NCBI GenBank assembly: GCA_964343275.1
Contig: CAYFIY010000002.1
Location: 1 to 60,905 of the forward strand
Origin: Hadarchaeum sp964343275
GTDB lineage: Archaea > Hadarchaeota > Hadarchaeia > Hadarchaeales > Hadarchaeaceae
DNA: 60,905 nucleotides
Direction: 5' to 3'
Numbering within the stretch: the stretch's first letter is position 1; every line of letters begins with the position of its first letter. The position numbers and the translations under genes were made by a program. A model generated the notes under the pieces. That model ran no database searches and had not been told where the DNA came from. It saw only the letters and a program-made list of their open reading frames with translations. Positions 42,047 to 49,888 of the stretch are shown in pieces.

Positions 42047-43092
42047 TTCCACACAAAGAATTCGCTTAAAAAGTAGTTCGATATAAAGCCCAATATTATT
42101 CCGATGGTGTTTGCGATAATAATATTCAACCCCAAAGTCAGTAACAGGGCAAAGGTCACGAAATTGATGATCGCGCCTATGGTAACCGAACCGTGATATT
42201 TTATTAATTTATACGGGAATTTCCCACCCTCTCTCCCTCTAAAGGTCCAAAAGTTGTTCAGCAGAAAATTGCTGATTATGGAGGCTTCTATTGAAAAGAC
42301 GTCCGCCAAAAGCGGTTGGACATTTGCTGAGGATATTAGAAGCCATAAAACTCCATTGTTGACGGCAATTCCAGAGGTTCCGACGGTCATGAACTTTAGC
42401 GTCCTATATTTCGAAAGCCGTAACAGCTGTTTCAGGTAACTCACGACTTCCTTAATGCCTAGCTTGCTCTTTCCGGCGCCCCGGGACCCGAAGGAGAAAG
42501 GTACCTCAGCAATCTCTTTGTATTTCCCCTTAGCCAGTATCTCGACCAGTAGCTTGAAATCCCTGACATCGATATCTACATTTTCTATAACGCGTTTTTT
42601 GAAGAGAAAATATCCAGATTGAGTATCTTTTATTTTTCTGGTTCTTGGTAAAAGCAGGTGAGATAGCCATAGCGCCCCTTTGGAAATTGCTCTCCTAATC
42701 AAGGACCAGCCCTCAATTTTTCCGCCTTCGACGTATCGCGACGCTATTACTATGTCTGCTCCATCCTCCGCTTTCTTCCACATGATCTTCAACAATTCTG
42801 GTGGATGTTGCAAGTCCGCGTCAATAGTGGCTATCATAGCACCATCAGCGATTTTCGTGCCTTCCAATATGGCTGTGCCTAGCCCCATCTTTCCCCGCCT
42901 GTGAACGACTTTCATGTTTCCGCGTTTCATCGCAATATTATCTGCTAGTTTGCCCGTCCCGTCGGGGCTGTTGTCGTCAACTATGATCAATTCGAAATCT
43001 GAATTCTCTAATGAGCCGTAAATCGTTTCGACAAATTTAGCCAAGTTATCTATTTCATTGTAGGTGGGAGCAATAATGGACAGTTTGACCAT
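42028..43092 (-). CDS. Dolichyl-phosphate mannose synthase-like GT2 with GtrA domain
   Basis: 354 residues. Residues 1-230 are a GT2 domain with SIIAPTYNEIDNL, VDDNSPDGT, TIDADLQHPPE (DxD) and ASRYVEGG; residues 235-350 are a four-helix GtrA-like membrane domain (VGTSGIAVNNGVLWLL, FLLNNFWTF). The fused form is common in archaea. It attaches mannose or glucose to dolichyl phosphate. A minus-strand TATA (TTTTTATAAT near 43117) lies about 25 bases before the ATG, so the message is probably leaderless. Confidence 0.92.
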   Translation of the reverse strand: MVKLSIIAPTYNEIDNLAKFVETIYGSLENSDFELIIVDDNSPDGTGKLADNIAMKRGNMKVVHRRGKMGLGTAILEGTKIADGAMIATIDADLQHPPELLKIMWKKAEDGADIVIASRYVEGGKIEGWSLIRRAISKGALWLSHLLLPRTRKIKDTQSGYFLFKKRVIENVDIDVRDFKLLVEILAKGKYKEIAEVPFSFGSRGAGKSKLGIKEVVSYLKQLLRLSKYRTLKFMTVGTSGIAVNNGVLWLLISSANVQPLLADVFSIEASIISNFLLNNFWTFRGREGGKFPYKLIKYHGSVTIGAIINFVTFALLLTLGLNIIIANTIGIILGFISNYFLSEFFVWKWPTKQ

Positions 43093-43235
43093 ATTTTTGA
43101 AGGCGTATGCGGATTATAAAAATATTGAGCCATCTGCCCGCGACTAGATTTCTGAGGTATGAAATGCGGAGTTGATTCACCTTCATGTCCACTTTTTTAA
43201 GCGAACATCAGCAATAAATTAGTAGGCAGGTAATT

Positions 43236-43690
43236 TTGTGGTCTGGGTCTCACTCCATACCCATTACCTCAGGTAATGGTGGAACAGGCAAGACCATCAT
43301 TATGGCGAACCTTGGGATGGAGCTCGGTGCACTTGGCAAGGATGTTATGTTATTGGATGGAGATTTGTTCATGGCTAACTTGGCGTTGGTCATGGGAATG
43401 CGTAAATGTGAGTTGTCTTTCTCAACGCATTGCCGGGTCTGGCAAAAGTTGACGAGATTATCCACAAAAACTACGGCATAAAGGTCGTCCCCACTGGTTT
43501 CTGCATTGAAGACGTTCATGAAGTTCTACCAAAAGTAAAAAGAGAGCGTGTTGAAGAAGTCGTCGGAGAACTCCTATAGAATACCCAGTTTTTGCTCATC
43601 GATGCTCAGGTGGGCATTCGAGATTTCACGATCATATCGATTGCAGCTGCTCGGGGAATGATAGTGTTTTGCAACCGTCGAAGTGGGTAA
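43236..43690 (+). pseudogene. MinD/ParA-like ATPase, N-terminal remnant
   Basis: First frame: TSGNGGTGKTIIMANLGM (Walker A with the signature lysine replaced by asparagine), VMLLDGDLFMANLALVMGM. Near 43430 the frame shifts; the next frame gives KVDEIIHKNYGIKVVPTGF, then TAG (43577-43579), then FLLIDAQVGIRDFTIISIAAA and MIVFCN, ending at TAA. Together this is the first two thirds of a MinD protein with one frameshift and one stop. The C-terminal third occurs about 1 kb downstream (44739). Confidence 0.82.
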
Positions 43691-43880
43691 TATCGATTTT
43701 ATCTTAAATCGGCCGAACAACGTTTTAGATACCATTAACAAATCGTTGGTAGCGACGTGACTCCAAGTTTGAAGCACGCCAGTTTGTCCTTCGTACCGGC
43801 CCTCCGTTCGGCCAGCGTGTGTTTGAAAAAATAAGCGATAAATTAAGGGCATCAAAGGTTGAGTGTAGCTTGATTATACC

Positions 43881-44387
43881 TCACTTCTTTCCGAACCTAT
43901 CAGTAAAAACAATTTCCCCTACTTCCTTGCGTTCGGACTTTTGGGACTCGTCTGGTAAGCCAATGGATATGATTGATAGCAATCGTTTGTCCTCAGGTAT
44001 GCCCAGCAATTCCTTTACCTTCACTTCGTGATCTGTCTCGTACTGAACTATCCAGCAGGTTCCGAGACCTAGGGAGTGGGCAGTTAGAATCATACTATAA
44101 GTAGCAATCGTCCCGTCCTCCACTGGGTGCTTGGATACCTTGGGGTCGATGACTACCGCAATTCCAAGTGGGGCGTCAGCGAGGAATTTTCCATATGTCG
44201 TTACACTTGCTACCTCCTTTAGAATCCCCTCATCCCTAAGCACGATGAAGCTCCATGGTTGGGTGTTTACCCAAGAAGGTGACCACTGACCCGCCTCTAA
44301 AATTTTATCGATGTATTCTTCAGGTACTGGCGCCCTTTGGTATTTCCTGATGCTGCGCCTTGTCCGAATAGTTTCGAGGACTTCCAC
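43881..44387 (-). CDS. Nitroreductase-family FMN oxidoreductase
   Basis: 168 residues from GTG 44387. N-terminus MEVLETIRTRRSIRKYQ with the FMN-binding RRSIRKY, WSPSWVNTQPWSFIVL, DGTIATYSMILTAHSLGLGTCWI and GIPEDKRLLSIISIGLP are all family motifs. NAD(P)H-dependent reduction of nitro compounds, quinones or flavins. It is intact and lies antisense within the about 1-kb segment that separates the two halves of the MinD-like pseudogene. Confidence 0.9.
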   Translation of the reverse strand: MEVLETIRTRRSIRKYQRAPVPEEYIDKILEAGQWSPSWVNTQPWSFIVLRDEGILKEVASVTTYGKFLADAPLGIAVVIDPKVSKHPVEDGTIATYSMILTAHSLGLGTCWIVQYETDHEVKVKELLGIPEDKRLLSIISIGLPDESQKSERKEVGEIVFTDRFGKK

Positions 44388-44529
44388 ACAATCACATCAA
44401 TTTATAAATATAGCTCAAATTTAATAAACCTAGCGTCGAGGGACTTGCATTTAAATATAGTATTGAAGACCACAACCTGGAAGATTGGAAAGAGATCTTT
44501 GAAGGTTGGTGAAGTGGTGACATGCAAAA

Positions 44530-44682
44530 GTGGAAGCTCTGCATTTTGTAGAATTAAAAAAAATTGGTAGTATCGTCACTAATACTCGCGTAAATTTTTC
44601 GGAAGGTATTTTTGCGTCACAGCTAGTTTGCGCTCTAAAGTGCGAGGAAGGGGATGTTAGCCATCGAACTAGGCAGGAATAA
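44530..44682 (+). other. Short coding-like fragment, unknown
   Basis: A 50-codon frame from GTG 44530 reads MEALHFVELKKIGSIVT then FSEGIFASQLVCALKCEEGD, helix-turn-helix-like in tone, without a clear ribosome-binding site. Another coding-like scrap occurs at about 43768-43872 (FVLRTGPPFGQRVFEKIS). Both may be remnants of genes in this decaying region. Confidence 0.3.
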
Positions 44683-44738
44683 GCCATAGAATGGAGGTAA
44701 CATTGCCCGATTTAAGGGTTAGCGATCTGTAACCCGGT

Positions 44739-45092
44739 GTGCCTATCATAGTCGATGTTTATAAAACCATACTTTTTGTAAACGTTTTGGGTTCTTGGAC
44801 TCGAGGCCTCGTCGTCAACCGTGCTGGAAAGACCGCCGATATTTCGAATGTTTGGGTAGAACAATTCATTGGTCGGGCGCTTGGAGCAGTGCCCGTCATG
44901 GCAGACATTTCAGAGGACACGAAAGTTCAGGAAGCAGAGCGTGAGGGAGTGTCGGCGGTGGTTTACGAGCCAGATTGTGAGGCATCAGTTGCGATCAATG
45001 TGCTGGCAAAGGTCGTTGCAGGTGAACCCGACCTCCCATGTGTTCCTTACGAGGCTAGTACAATGGTGGAGACCACGTCTCGGCTGATTTGA
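44739..45092 (+). pseudogene. MinD/ParA-like ATPase, C-terminal remnant
   Basis: The frame starts VPIIVDVYKTILFVNVLGS and continues GLVVNRAGKTAD, FIGRALGAVPV, KVQEAEREGVSAVVYEPD, ending TTSRLI and TGA. This is the last third of a MinD protein and continues exactly where the upstream fragment breaks off (the MIVFCN strand). The piece itself has no frameshift and could be expressed from GTG 44739, but lacks the ATP site. Confidence 0.8.
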
Positions 45093-45112
45093 GTATTAAC
45101 CGGGTGCTGCAC

Positions 45113-45463
45113 CTAGATAAACTTAGGTTTGAGTTGAGGCACTAAGTTTGCCAGTATTACCACGGCTATCACGAAAACTAGACCAGATATCAAGAACCCG
45201 CCAGCTATGCCGAGCCTCGGGAGGGTGAGGTACATTGCGATGGCGAAAAATACATTTGAGATCATCGCTAGGACTACTCCACGCGTAAGTGCCACGGCTG
45301 AGTCGATTCCTCGGTGTAGGTACTCTAGGAATATCACCCCACCAGTCCTGATTGAAGCCCCTGCGAGGATTCCGCCCGCTTCGGGACCAATTAGCGATGC
45401 TACTGCCAGAGCTCCGGTAACCAGCACGCCACCGAAAAAGAAGTCGAACATCATGCGTTTCAT
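45113..45463 (-). CDS. Small four-helix membrane protein (DUF3147-like)
   Basis: 116 residues, four hydrophobic helices (FDFFFGGVLVTGALAVASLI, GGILAGASIRTGGVIFLEYL, GVVLAMISNVFFAIAMYLTL, FLISGLVFVIAVVILANLV). Resembles small GlpM/DUF3147-type archaeal membrane proteins; function unknown. A large palindrome with a central TATA lies 60-95 bases upstream of the ATG. Confidence 0.6.
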   Translation of the reverse strand: MKRMMFDFFFGGVLVTGALAVASLIGPEAGGILAGASIRTGGVIFLEYLHRGIDSAVALTRGVVLAMISNVFFAIAMYLTLPRLGIAGGFLISGLVFVIAVVILANLVPQLKPKFI

Positions 45464-45520
45464 GTTGATTTTTATTTTCAGCCCCCACTAAATTTTATCA
45501 TTTCTTGTTAAAATTACCAT

Positions 45521-45557
45521 GTTGGTCTATTGTTATAAATATAACAACTACACCAAC
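45521..45557. repeat. 37-base near-perfect palindrome with central TATA
   Basis: Arms GTTGGTCTA + TTGTTATA and TATAACAA + CTACACCAAC surround AA at the centre. The inner 18 bases (45530-45547) are perfectly symmetric; the outer part has one mismatch and one unpaired base. The centre is a TATA-box-like TTATAAATA placed about 75 bases before the membrane-protein gene (minus). It may be an operator overlapping a promoter, or a terminator-type hairpin. Confidence 0.6.
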
Positions 45558-45878
45558 AGTAGTTCAAAGTAAATCACTTTTGTGCTAATTGAAGGAGGAA
45601 GTGGTTCTAAAACATTAATTCCCGGCATCAATTCATTCAATTGATTTTGGTTTCTTAAATTTCATTACTTCATGCAGTGGATTGAGTAGACGATAAGGGC
45701 TGGTCATCTCAGCTATATTTCCACATAATCCGCAGTTGATTCTCATTTAACGGCTACAGCCCTACTGTGGATTCTTACAAATGTAATGGCACCTTATTTA
45801 AAGTGCTAAATTGTATTTGCTATCATAACCCTGTTACATGAGTAAATTATATAATGGGCATTAAAGTAGGTAGAAAAT
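45558..45878 (+). promoter_or_regulatory. Leader-free intergenic region with Mrp/complex I operon promoter
   Basis: No gene seen. At 45845-45855 AATTATATAAT is a strong TATA box centred about 29 bases before the mrpE ATG, so the 12.7-kb transcript would be leaderless or carry only a few leader bases. No ribosome-binding site precedes the ATG, in agreement. Upstream sequence is AT-rich without recognised elements. Confidence 0.6.
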
Positions 45879-46382
45879 ATGGTAAGCGCAAGATATCCGG
45901 TAGCATTCTTTTGCGTGTGGGCCGCCTGGATCGCTCTGACGGCTTCGTTCGACATCCAAGAGTTAGCTATAGGTGCATTGATTTCAGGGTTCGTTTCTCT
46001 TATCTCGTATAAGTCCCTCTTTCACAGAGAAATTGCAGAAAAATTGCAAATCAAGCGATTGGCCAACGCCTTAGCGTACGTGCCGGCATACATCTGGGCT
46101 GAGATTAAGGCACATGCTACGGTTATGTATCTAATTCTACATCCCCAAATGCCTATTAAACCGGGTATCGTCCGCGTTCCCACTAAACTCAAAACTGACT
46201 TTGGGATAACGGGCCTGGCTAATGCAATTACCATGACCCCCGGGACCCTCAGCGTTGATGTTGTTGAGAATAAGTCATCTGTGTATGTTCACTGGATCGA
46301 CGTAAAGGCGGTCGATCCTAAAAAAACAAGCGCTGAAATCGCTATGCCCTTCGAACGTTTCCTGAGGAGGATTTTCGGATGA
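45879..46382 (+). CDS. mrpE: Mrp-type antiporter subunit E (MbhA/MbsA-like)
   Basis: 167 residues, two N-terminal membrane helices and a soluble ferredoxin-like tail. Typical MrpE sequence: AYVPAYIWAEIKAHATVMYLIL, and ITGLANAITMTPGTLSVDV followed by VHWIDVKAVDP. First gene of the operon. Part of the small-subunit block found in Mrp antiporters and in the membrane-bound hydrogenase/sulfane reductase complexes, where it supports the ion-translocating module. Stop overlaps mrpF (ATGA). Confidence 0.92.
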   Translation: MVSARYPVAFFCVWAAWIALTASFDIQELAIGALISGFVSLISYKSLFHREIAEKLQIKRLANALAYVPAYIWAEIKAHATVMYLILHPQMPIKPGIVRVPTKLKTDFGITGLANAITMTPGTLSVDVVENKSSVYVHWIDVKAVDPKKTSAEIAMPFERFLRRIFG

Positions 46383-46639
46383 TATTGATTGAAATCGTGG
46401 TAATTGTCCTCTTCGCCATCGTAATCTGCGCAATCCGTGCCGTACTAGGTCCCACTGCCCCTGACAGAGTCGTGGCGATAGATGGGATTACGGCCCTGAT
46501 GATCGCGTCATTAGTTATTCTCGGAGTTTATTACCAAGCATCGATTTTTTTGGATGTTGCTCTTGTCTATGCCCTTCTTTCATTTTTGGGAACACTTGCT
46601 ATCTCTAAGTACCTCGAGGGAAGGGGGATAGAATCATGA
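46379..46639 (+). CDS. mrpF: Mrp-type antiporter subunit F
   Basis: 86 residues, three helices. Contains the family segment RAVLGPTAPDRVVAIDGITAL and DVALVYALLSFLGTLAISKYL. Overlaps both neighbours by ATGA. A structural small subunit of the Na+/H+ antiport module. Confidence 0.93.
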   Translation: MILIEIVVIVLFAIVICAIRAVLGPTAPDRVVAIDGITALMIASLVILGVYYQASIFLDVALVYALLSFLGTLAISKYLEGRGIES

Positions 46640-46974
46640 TTGAAATCATCGCGTACATACTGTTTGGAATTGGTTCTGTATGTTCTGTCGTAGGCGCCAT
46701 AGGGATCGTTCGCTTCCCGGACGTGTACAACCGAATCCACGCCAACACGGTGGTAGTGGTCGGCGGATCGATTCTGCTCATAATCGGTGCAGGAATAATC
46801 GGAGGGATCAGCGTCTTCACCCTCAAGGCAGTTGTAATCGCTCTTTTCGTCTTTTTGACGAATCCAGTGAGCTCCCATGCCATTGGAAGAGCCGCTCACA
46901 AGTCGGGAGTCAAGCTCTGGAAAAAGAGCGTCGTTGACAAGCTGAAGGAGGAGAGACCTTGGTCGAAACACTGA
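46636..46974 (+). CDS. mrpG: Mrp-type antiporter subunit G
   Basis: 112 residues, three helices. FGIGSVCSVVGAIGIVRFPD with the VYNRIHANT motif, then FLTNPVSSHAIGRAAHKSG, all characteristic of MrpG/MbhC. ATG overlaps the mrpF TGA; its end overlaps the next gene by 16 bases. Confidence 0.93.
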   Translation: MIEIIAYILFGIGSVCSVVGAIGIVRFPDVYNRIHANTVVVVGGSILLIIGAGIIGGISVFTLKAVVIALFVFLTNPVSSHAIGRAAHKSGVKLWKKSVVDKLKEERPWSKH

Positions 46975-47201
46975 TCCAAAACATCCTGGTCATTTTTCTT
47001 TTCGTGCTGTTCGTGATAGCGATCGAGCTTAAGGACTTGCTCTATTCAGTCATAGTGCTGGGTGGCGCCAGCATAACCCTCGCCGTTATCTTCTACATGC
47101 TCCAAGCCCCGGATATAGCGATAACACAGGCGGCCGTCGGGGCGGGCGTCTCGACGGTGCTTTTCGTCATCGCGGTGAGCCGCACGAGGAGGCAGGAATA
47201 A
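46959..47201 (+). CDS. MbhD-like subunit (MrpA C-terminal segment as separate protein)
   Basis: 80 residues, three helices, including LKDLLYSVIVLGGASITLA and APDIAITQAAVGAGVSTVLF, the DUF4040/MbhD family that forms the C-terminal part of bacterial MrpA. Starts at TTG 46959 after AAGGAGGAG at 5-base spacing, within the end of mrpG. TAA overlaps the next ATG. In MBH/MBS complexes this piece helps make the sodium path. Confidence 0.87.
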   Translation: MVETLIQNILVIFLFVLFVIAIELKDLLYSVIVLGGASITLAVIFYMLQAPDIAITQAAVGAGVSTVLFVIAVSRTRRQE

Positions 47202-47509
47202 TGGGAAAAGCTCAGCGTGCAGTAGCTTTGGGGTTAGTAGTTGCCTTGGGCTTAATGCTGATTTATGTAACTAATTTCACGATGCAGCCATTTGGGTCAT
47301 TTCCACAGCGTCAGGTGAACGAATACGTTGGAGACGCCGTTGGGCAGCAATACCTTGAAGACGCTCTTTGGCAGACCGGAGCGACAAATGTCGTCACAAG
47401 CGTGGTCTGGGGGTATCGAGCCTATGATACTTTAGGTGAGTCCACGGTCCTGTTTACTGCAGTCGTGGGTGTTATAATGTTGTTTCGCACTTTAAGGAGG
47501 GATGATTAA
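47201..47509 (+). CDS. MbhE-like subunit (MrpA C-terminal segment)
   Basis: 102 residues: one N-terminal helix, an extracellular loop, and a final helix with NVVTSVVWGYRAYDTLGEST and VLFTAVVGVIMLFRTL, the MbhE signature. In bacteria this sequence is fused to MrpA; a separate gene is normal in archaeal MBH/MBS operons. TAATG links to both neighbours. Confidence 0.87.
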   Translation: MGKAQRAVALGLVVALGLMLIYVTNFTMQPFGSFPQRQVNEYVGDAVGQQYLEDALWQTGATNVVTSVVWGYRAYDTLGESTVLFTAVVGVIMLFRTLRRDD

Positions 47510-47943
47510 TGGCTGGAATGACCATTATCGTACAAACGATCTCGAGATTACTCTTCCCATTTGTGTTTCTTTTCGGGATCTACATCGTATTTCATGGACA
47601 CCTGACGCCTGGGGGCGGGTTTCCTGGAGGTGCGGTTATTGTTGCATCGATCATCATGCTCATCCTAGCCTATGGTGTCGATAACATCCAAAAACGAATA
47701 AGCTTTTTACAAGCGGAAGTGATCGACGTTATCGGAAGCGTTAGCATTGTTGTAATAGGGCTCATTGGAATTTTGTTGGGAACCTCTTTCCTGCAGAACG
47801 TCTTTCCGTTGGGCGAACAAGGTAGTATATTCAGTGGCGGTAATTTTCTACTGCTTTACATCGGTGTGGGGATTAAGGTCTCGGCTGGTCTTTTATTGAT
47901 TATATACGCGATGTTGTTCGTGACTCAGAGGGAGAAAAAATGA
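47509..47943 (+). CDS. mrpB: Mrp-type antiporter subunit B
   Basis: 144 residues, four helices. FLFGIYIVFHGHLTPGGGF and GGAVIVASIIMLILAYG are MrpB/MbhF signatures (GHxxPGGGFxGG). ATGA overlap with mrpC. Confidence 0.93.
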   Translation: MAGMTIIVQTISRLLFPFVFLFGIYIVFHGHLTPGGGFPGGAVIVASIIMLILAYGVDNIQKRISFLQAEVIDVIGSVSIVVIGLIGILLGTSFLQNVFPLGEQGSIFSGGNFLLLYIGVGIKVSAGLLLIIYAMLFVTQREKK

Positions 47944-48299
47944 ACCTGAACTACACTATCGCCATGATGCTCATCGCGCTCGGGATCTATTGCTTATTAT
48001 TCAAGCGGAACCTGATCAAGCTCATAATAGGATTATCAGTGATAACGGACGGAGCTCATCTTTTTTTTATAAGTATGGGTTTTCGCGCTGGCGGCATAGC
48101 ACCGATCTTCATCGCCAACTTGGCATCGAACTCAACTGATTTTGCGTCCCTAGCGGTGGATCCGCTTCCCCAGGCCCTCGTGCTGACATCCATCGTCATC
48201 AATATATGTATCACGGCCTTGGCGCTCTCGCTCGCCATCTATGCCTACCGTCACTACAAAACACTTAACCCATTCAACATGAGGAGGCTGAGAGGCTGA
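47940..48299 (+). CDS. mrpC: Mrp-type antiporter subunit C (NuoK-like)
   Basis: 119 residues, three helices. MALIALGIYCLLFKRNLIKLI-like N-terminus, SVITDGAHLFFISMG, DPLPQALVLTSIVINICITA: MrpC/NuoK family with the DPxPQALVLTAIVI motif typical of MrpC. The TGA stop shares its A with an ATT that probably starts mrpD. Confidence 0.93.
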   Translation: MNLNYTIAMMLIALGIYCLLFKRNLIKLIIGLSVITDGAHLFFISMGFRAGGIAPIFIANLASNSTDFASLAVDPLPQALVLTSIVINICITALALSLAIYAYRHYKTLNPFNMRRLRG

Positions 48300-49810
48300 T
48301 TCAAGACGCACCCATCTTGGCCATCATCGTGCCGTTAGCCGGGGCATTCCTAGCTCCCTTGGTCGACATTCTCGTGAAGCGCACAAATCATCCACGGGCC
48401 CTAGATTACTTTGCACTTGCGGTTACTGTGGGTTCCCTTCTACTCGTGGTGAATATTGTGATGTCCACAGGTGGGAATGATATCATAATATATCGTCTCG
48501 GAGGGTGGGTATCGCCACTAGGGATAAATCTCGTCGTGGATGGGTTGGGCTTGTTGATTGGCATCATCGTAGCTGGCATAAGCACATTAGTCGTGATTTA
48601 TTCAATTGTTTTTATGAAGGATGAAGGCGGTCTGGGGCAGTATTACACCTTGATGCTTCTTTTGACCGCCGGGATGTTGGGAGTAGCCTTAACCGGGGAT
48701 CTTTTTAATCTCTATGTTTTCTTTGAAATAATGTCTATTTCTTCTTACGCTCTCGTCGCTTTCCGCCGCTCCAAAATATCGATAGAAGGTTCAGTGAAAT
48801 ACTTAATCGTTGGATCACTCGGGACCACTTTTATCCTGATCGGTATCGCGTTATTATATGGCATTACAGGGACTCTGAACATAGCCGATCTCGCTGGAAA
48901 AATGGCGGTGGTAAACACGATTCCAGCCTCAACCCCTCTAATTTTGATTATAGCTCTTACTCTTTTTGTGGTGGGTTTTGGGATGAAAATAGGTATGATC
49001 CCCTTTCATGCTTGGCTGCCAGACGCCTATCAATCCGCACCGTCTCCGATTAGCGCAATAATGGCAGGGGGGACGGCTATTGTTGGAGTTGGCGTTCTGC
49101 TCCGAGTTGGCTACCTCATCTTCGGAGCCCCCATGGTTGGTCCCTTGCTCATTGGGTTTGGGGTGGTCACGATGGTTCTCGGCGCGCTCATGGCTCTGGT
49201 TCAGCGCGATTTGAAAAGACTTCTCGCCTACTCCGGTATCTCGCAGATGGGATATATCCTCTTTGGCGTCGGAATGGGGACCGCTTTGGGGATTACGGGT
49301 GGACTCTTTCATATGCTCAACAATGCTATCTATAAGTCCCTACTCTTTTTGGCCGCTGGGGCGATAATTTACAGGGTCGGGACCTCAAGGCTCGACGAAC
49401 TCGGCGGGATTGGAAGAAAGATGCCAATAACAGCGGGGGTTTTCATGGTCGGCGCACTCGCTCTCGCAGGCATGCCACCCTTCAACGGGTTCGCGAGCAA
49501 GTTAACCATATTTTTAGCAGGGATTGACGCCGGGTACTCAATATTGAGCGGCGTCGCGGCAATTATCAGCGCCGTGACTTTGACTTATATGATTAGGGCG
49601 TTTATCGCAATATTCCTAGGGCCGACAACTAGGCGTTTTGCAAAAGTTAAGGAGGCTCCCGGGGCCATGATATTCCCGATGATTGTCTTGGCTGCATTTT
49701 GTATATTGCTTGGGGTACTCCCACAGCTCGGTTTCGACGCCGTGGAACCAGCACAAATGATATTAATTAACCCTTCTAATTACGTCAAAGAGGTGTTGCT
49801 TGGTGTTTAA
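48299..49810 (+). CDS. mrpD: Mrp-type antiporter subunit D (ion-pumping), probable ATT start
   Basis: About 503 residues, 14 helices. Proton/Na+ channel motifs: FFEIMSISSYALVAFR (TM5 Glu), KIGMIPFHAWLPDAYQSAP (TM7 Lys), ALVQRDLKRLLAYSGISQMG (TM8 Lys). The first NTG codon is TTG 48317, without ribosome-binding site. ATT 48299 lies in TGATT with the mrpC stop, 11 bases after GAGGAGG (48281-48287), the layout that elsewhere in the operon is TGATG, and adds MQDAPI before LAIIVPLAG, as in homologues. CTG 48296 is another option. Confidence 0.93.
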   Translation: MQDAPILAIIVPLAGAFLAPLVDILVKRTNHPRALDYFALAVTVGSLLLVVNIVMSTGGNDIIIYRLGGWVSPLGINLVVDGLGLLIGIIVAGISTLVVIYSIVFMKDEGGLGQYYTLMLLLTAGMLGVALTGDLFNLYVFFEIMSISSYALVAFRRSKISIEGSVKYLIVGSLGTTFILIGIALLYGITGTLNIADLAGKMAVVNTIPASTPLILIIALTLFVVGFGMKIGMIPFHAWLPDAYQSAPSPISAIMAGGTAIVGVGVLLRVGYLIFGAPMVGPLLIGFGVVTMVLGALMALVQRDLKRLLAYSGISQMGYILFGVGMGTALGITGGLFHMLNNAIYKSLLFLAAGAIIYRVGTSRLDELGGIGRKMPITAGVFMVGALALAGMPPFNGFASKLTIFLAGIDAGYSILSGVAAIISAVTLTYMIRAFIAIFLGPTTRRFAKVKEAPGAMIFPMIVLAAFCILLGVLPQLGFDAVEPAQMILINPSNYVKEVLLGV

Positions 49811-49888
49811 AGTAAACATCGTACAAATCTCCAAGGATGTCAAGCTTTATGCTAAAACTTTCATAGGTGAATATAGGGGGTAGAAAAC

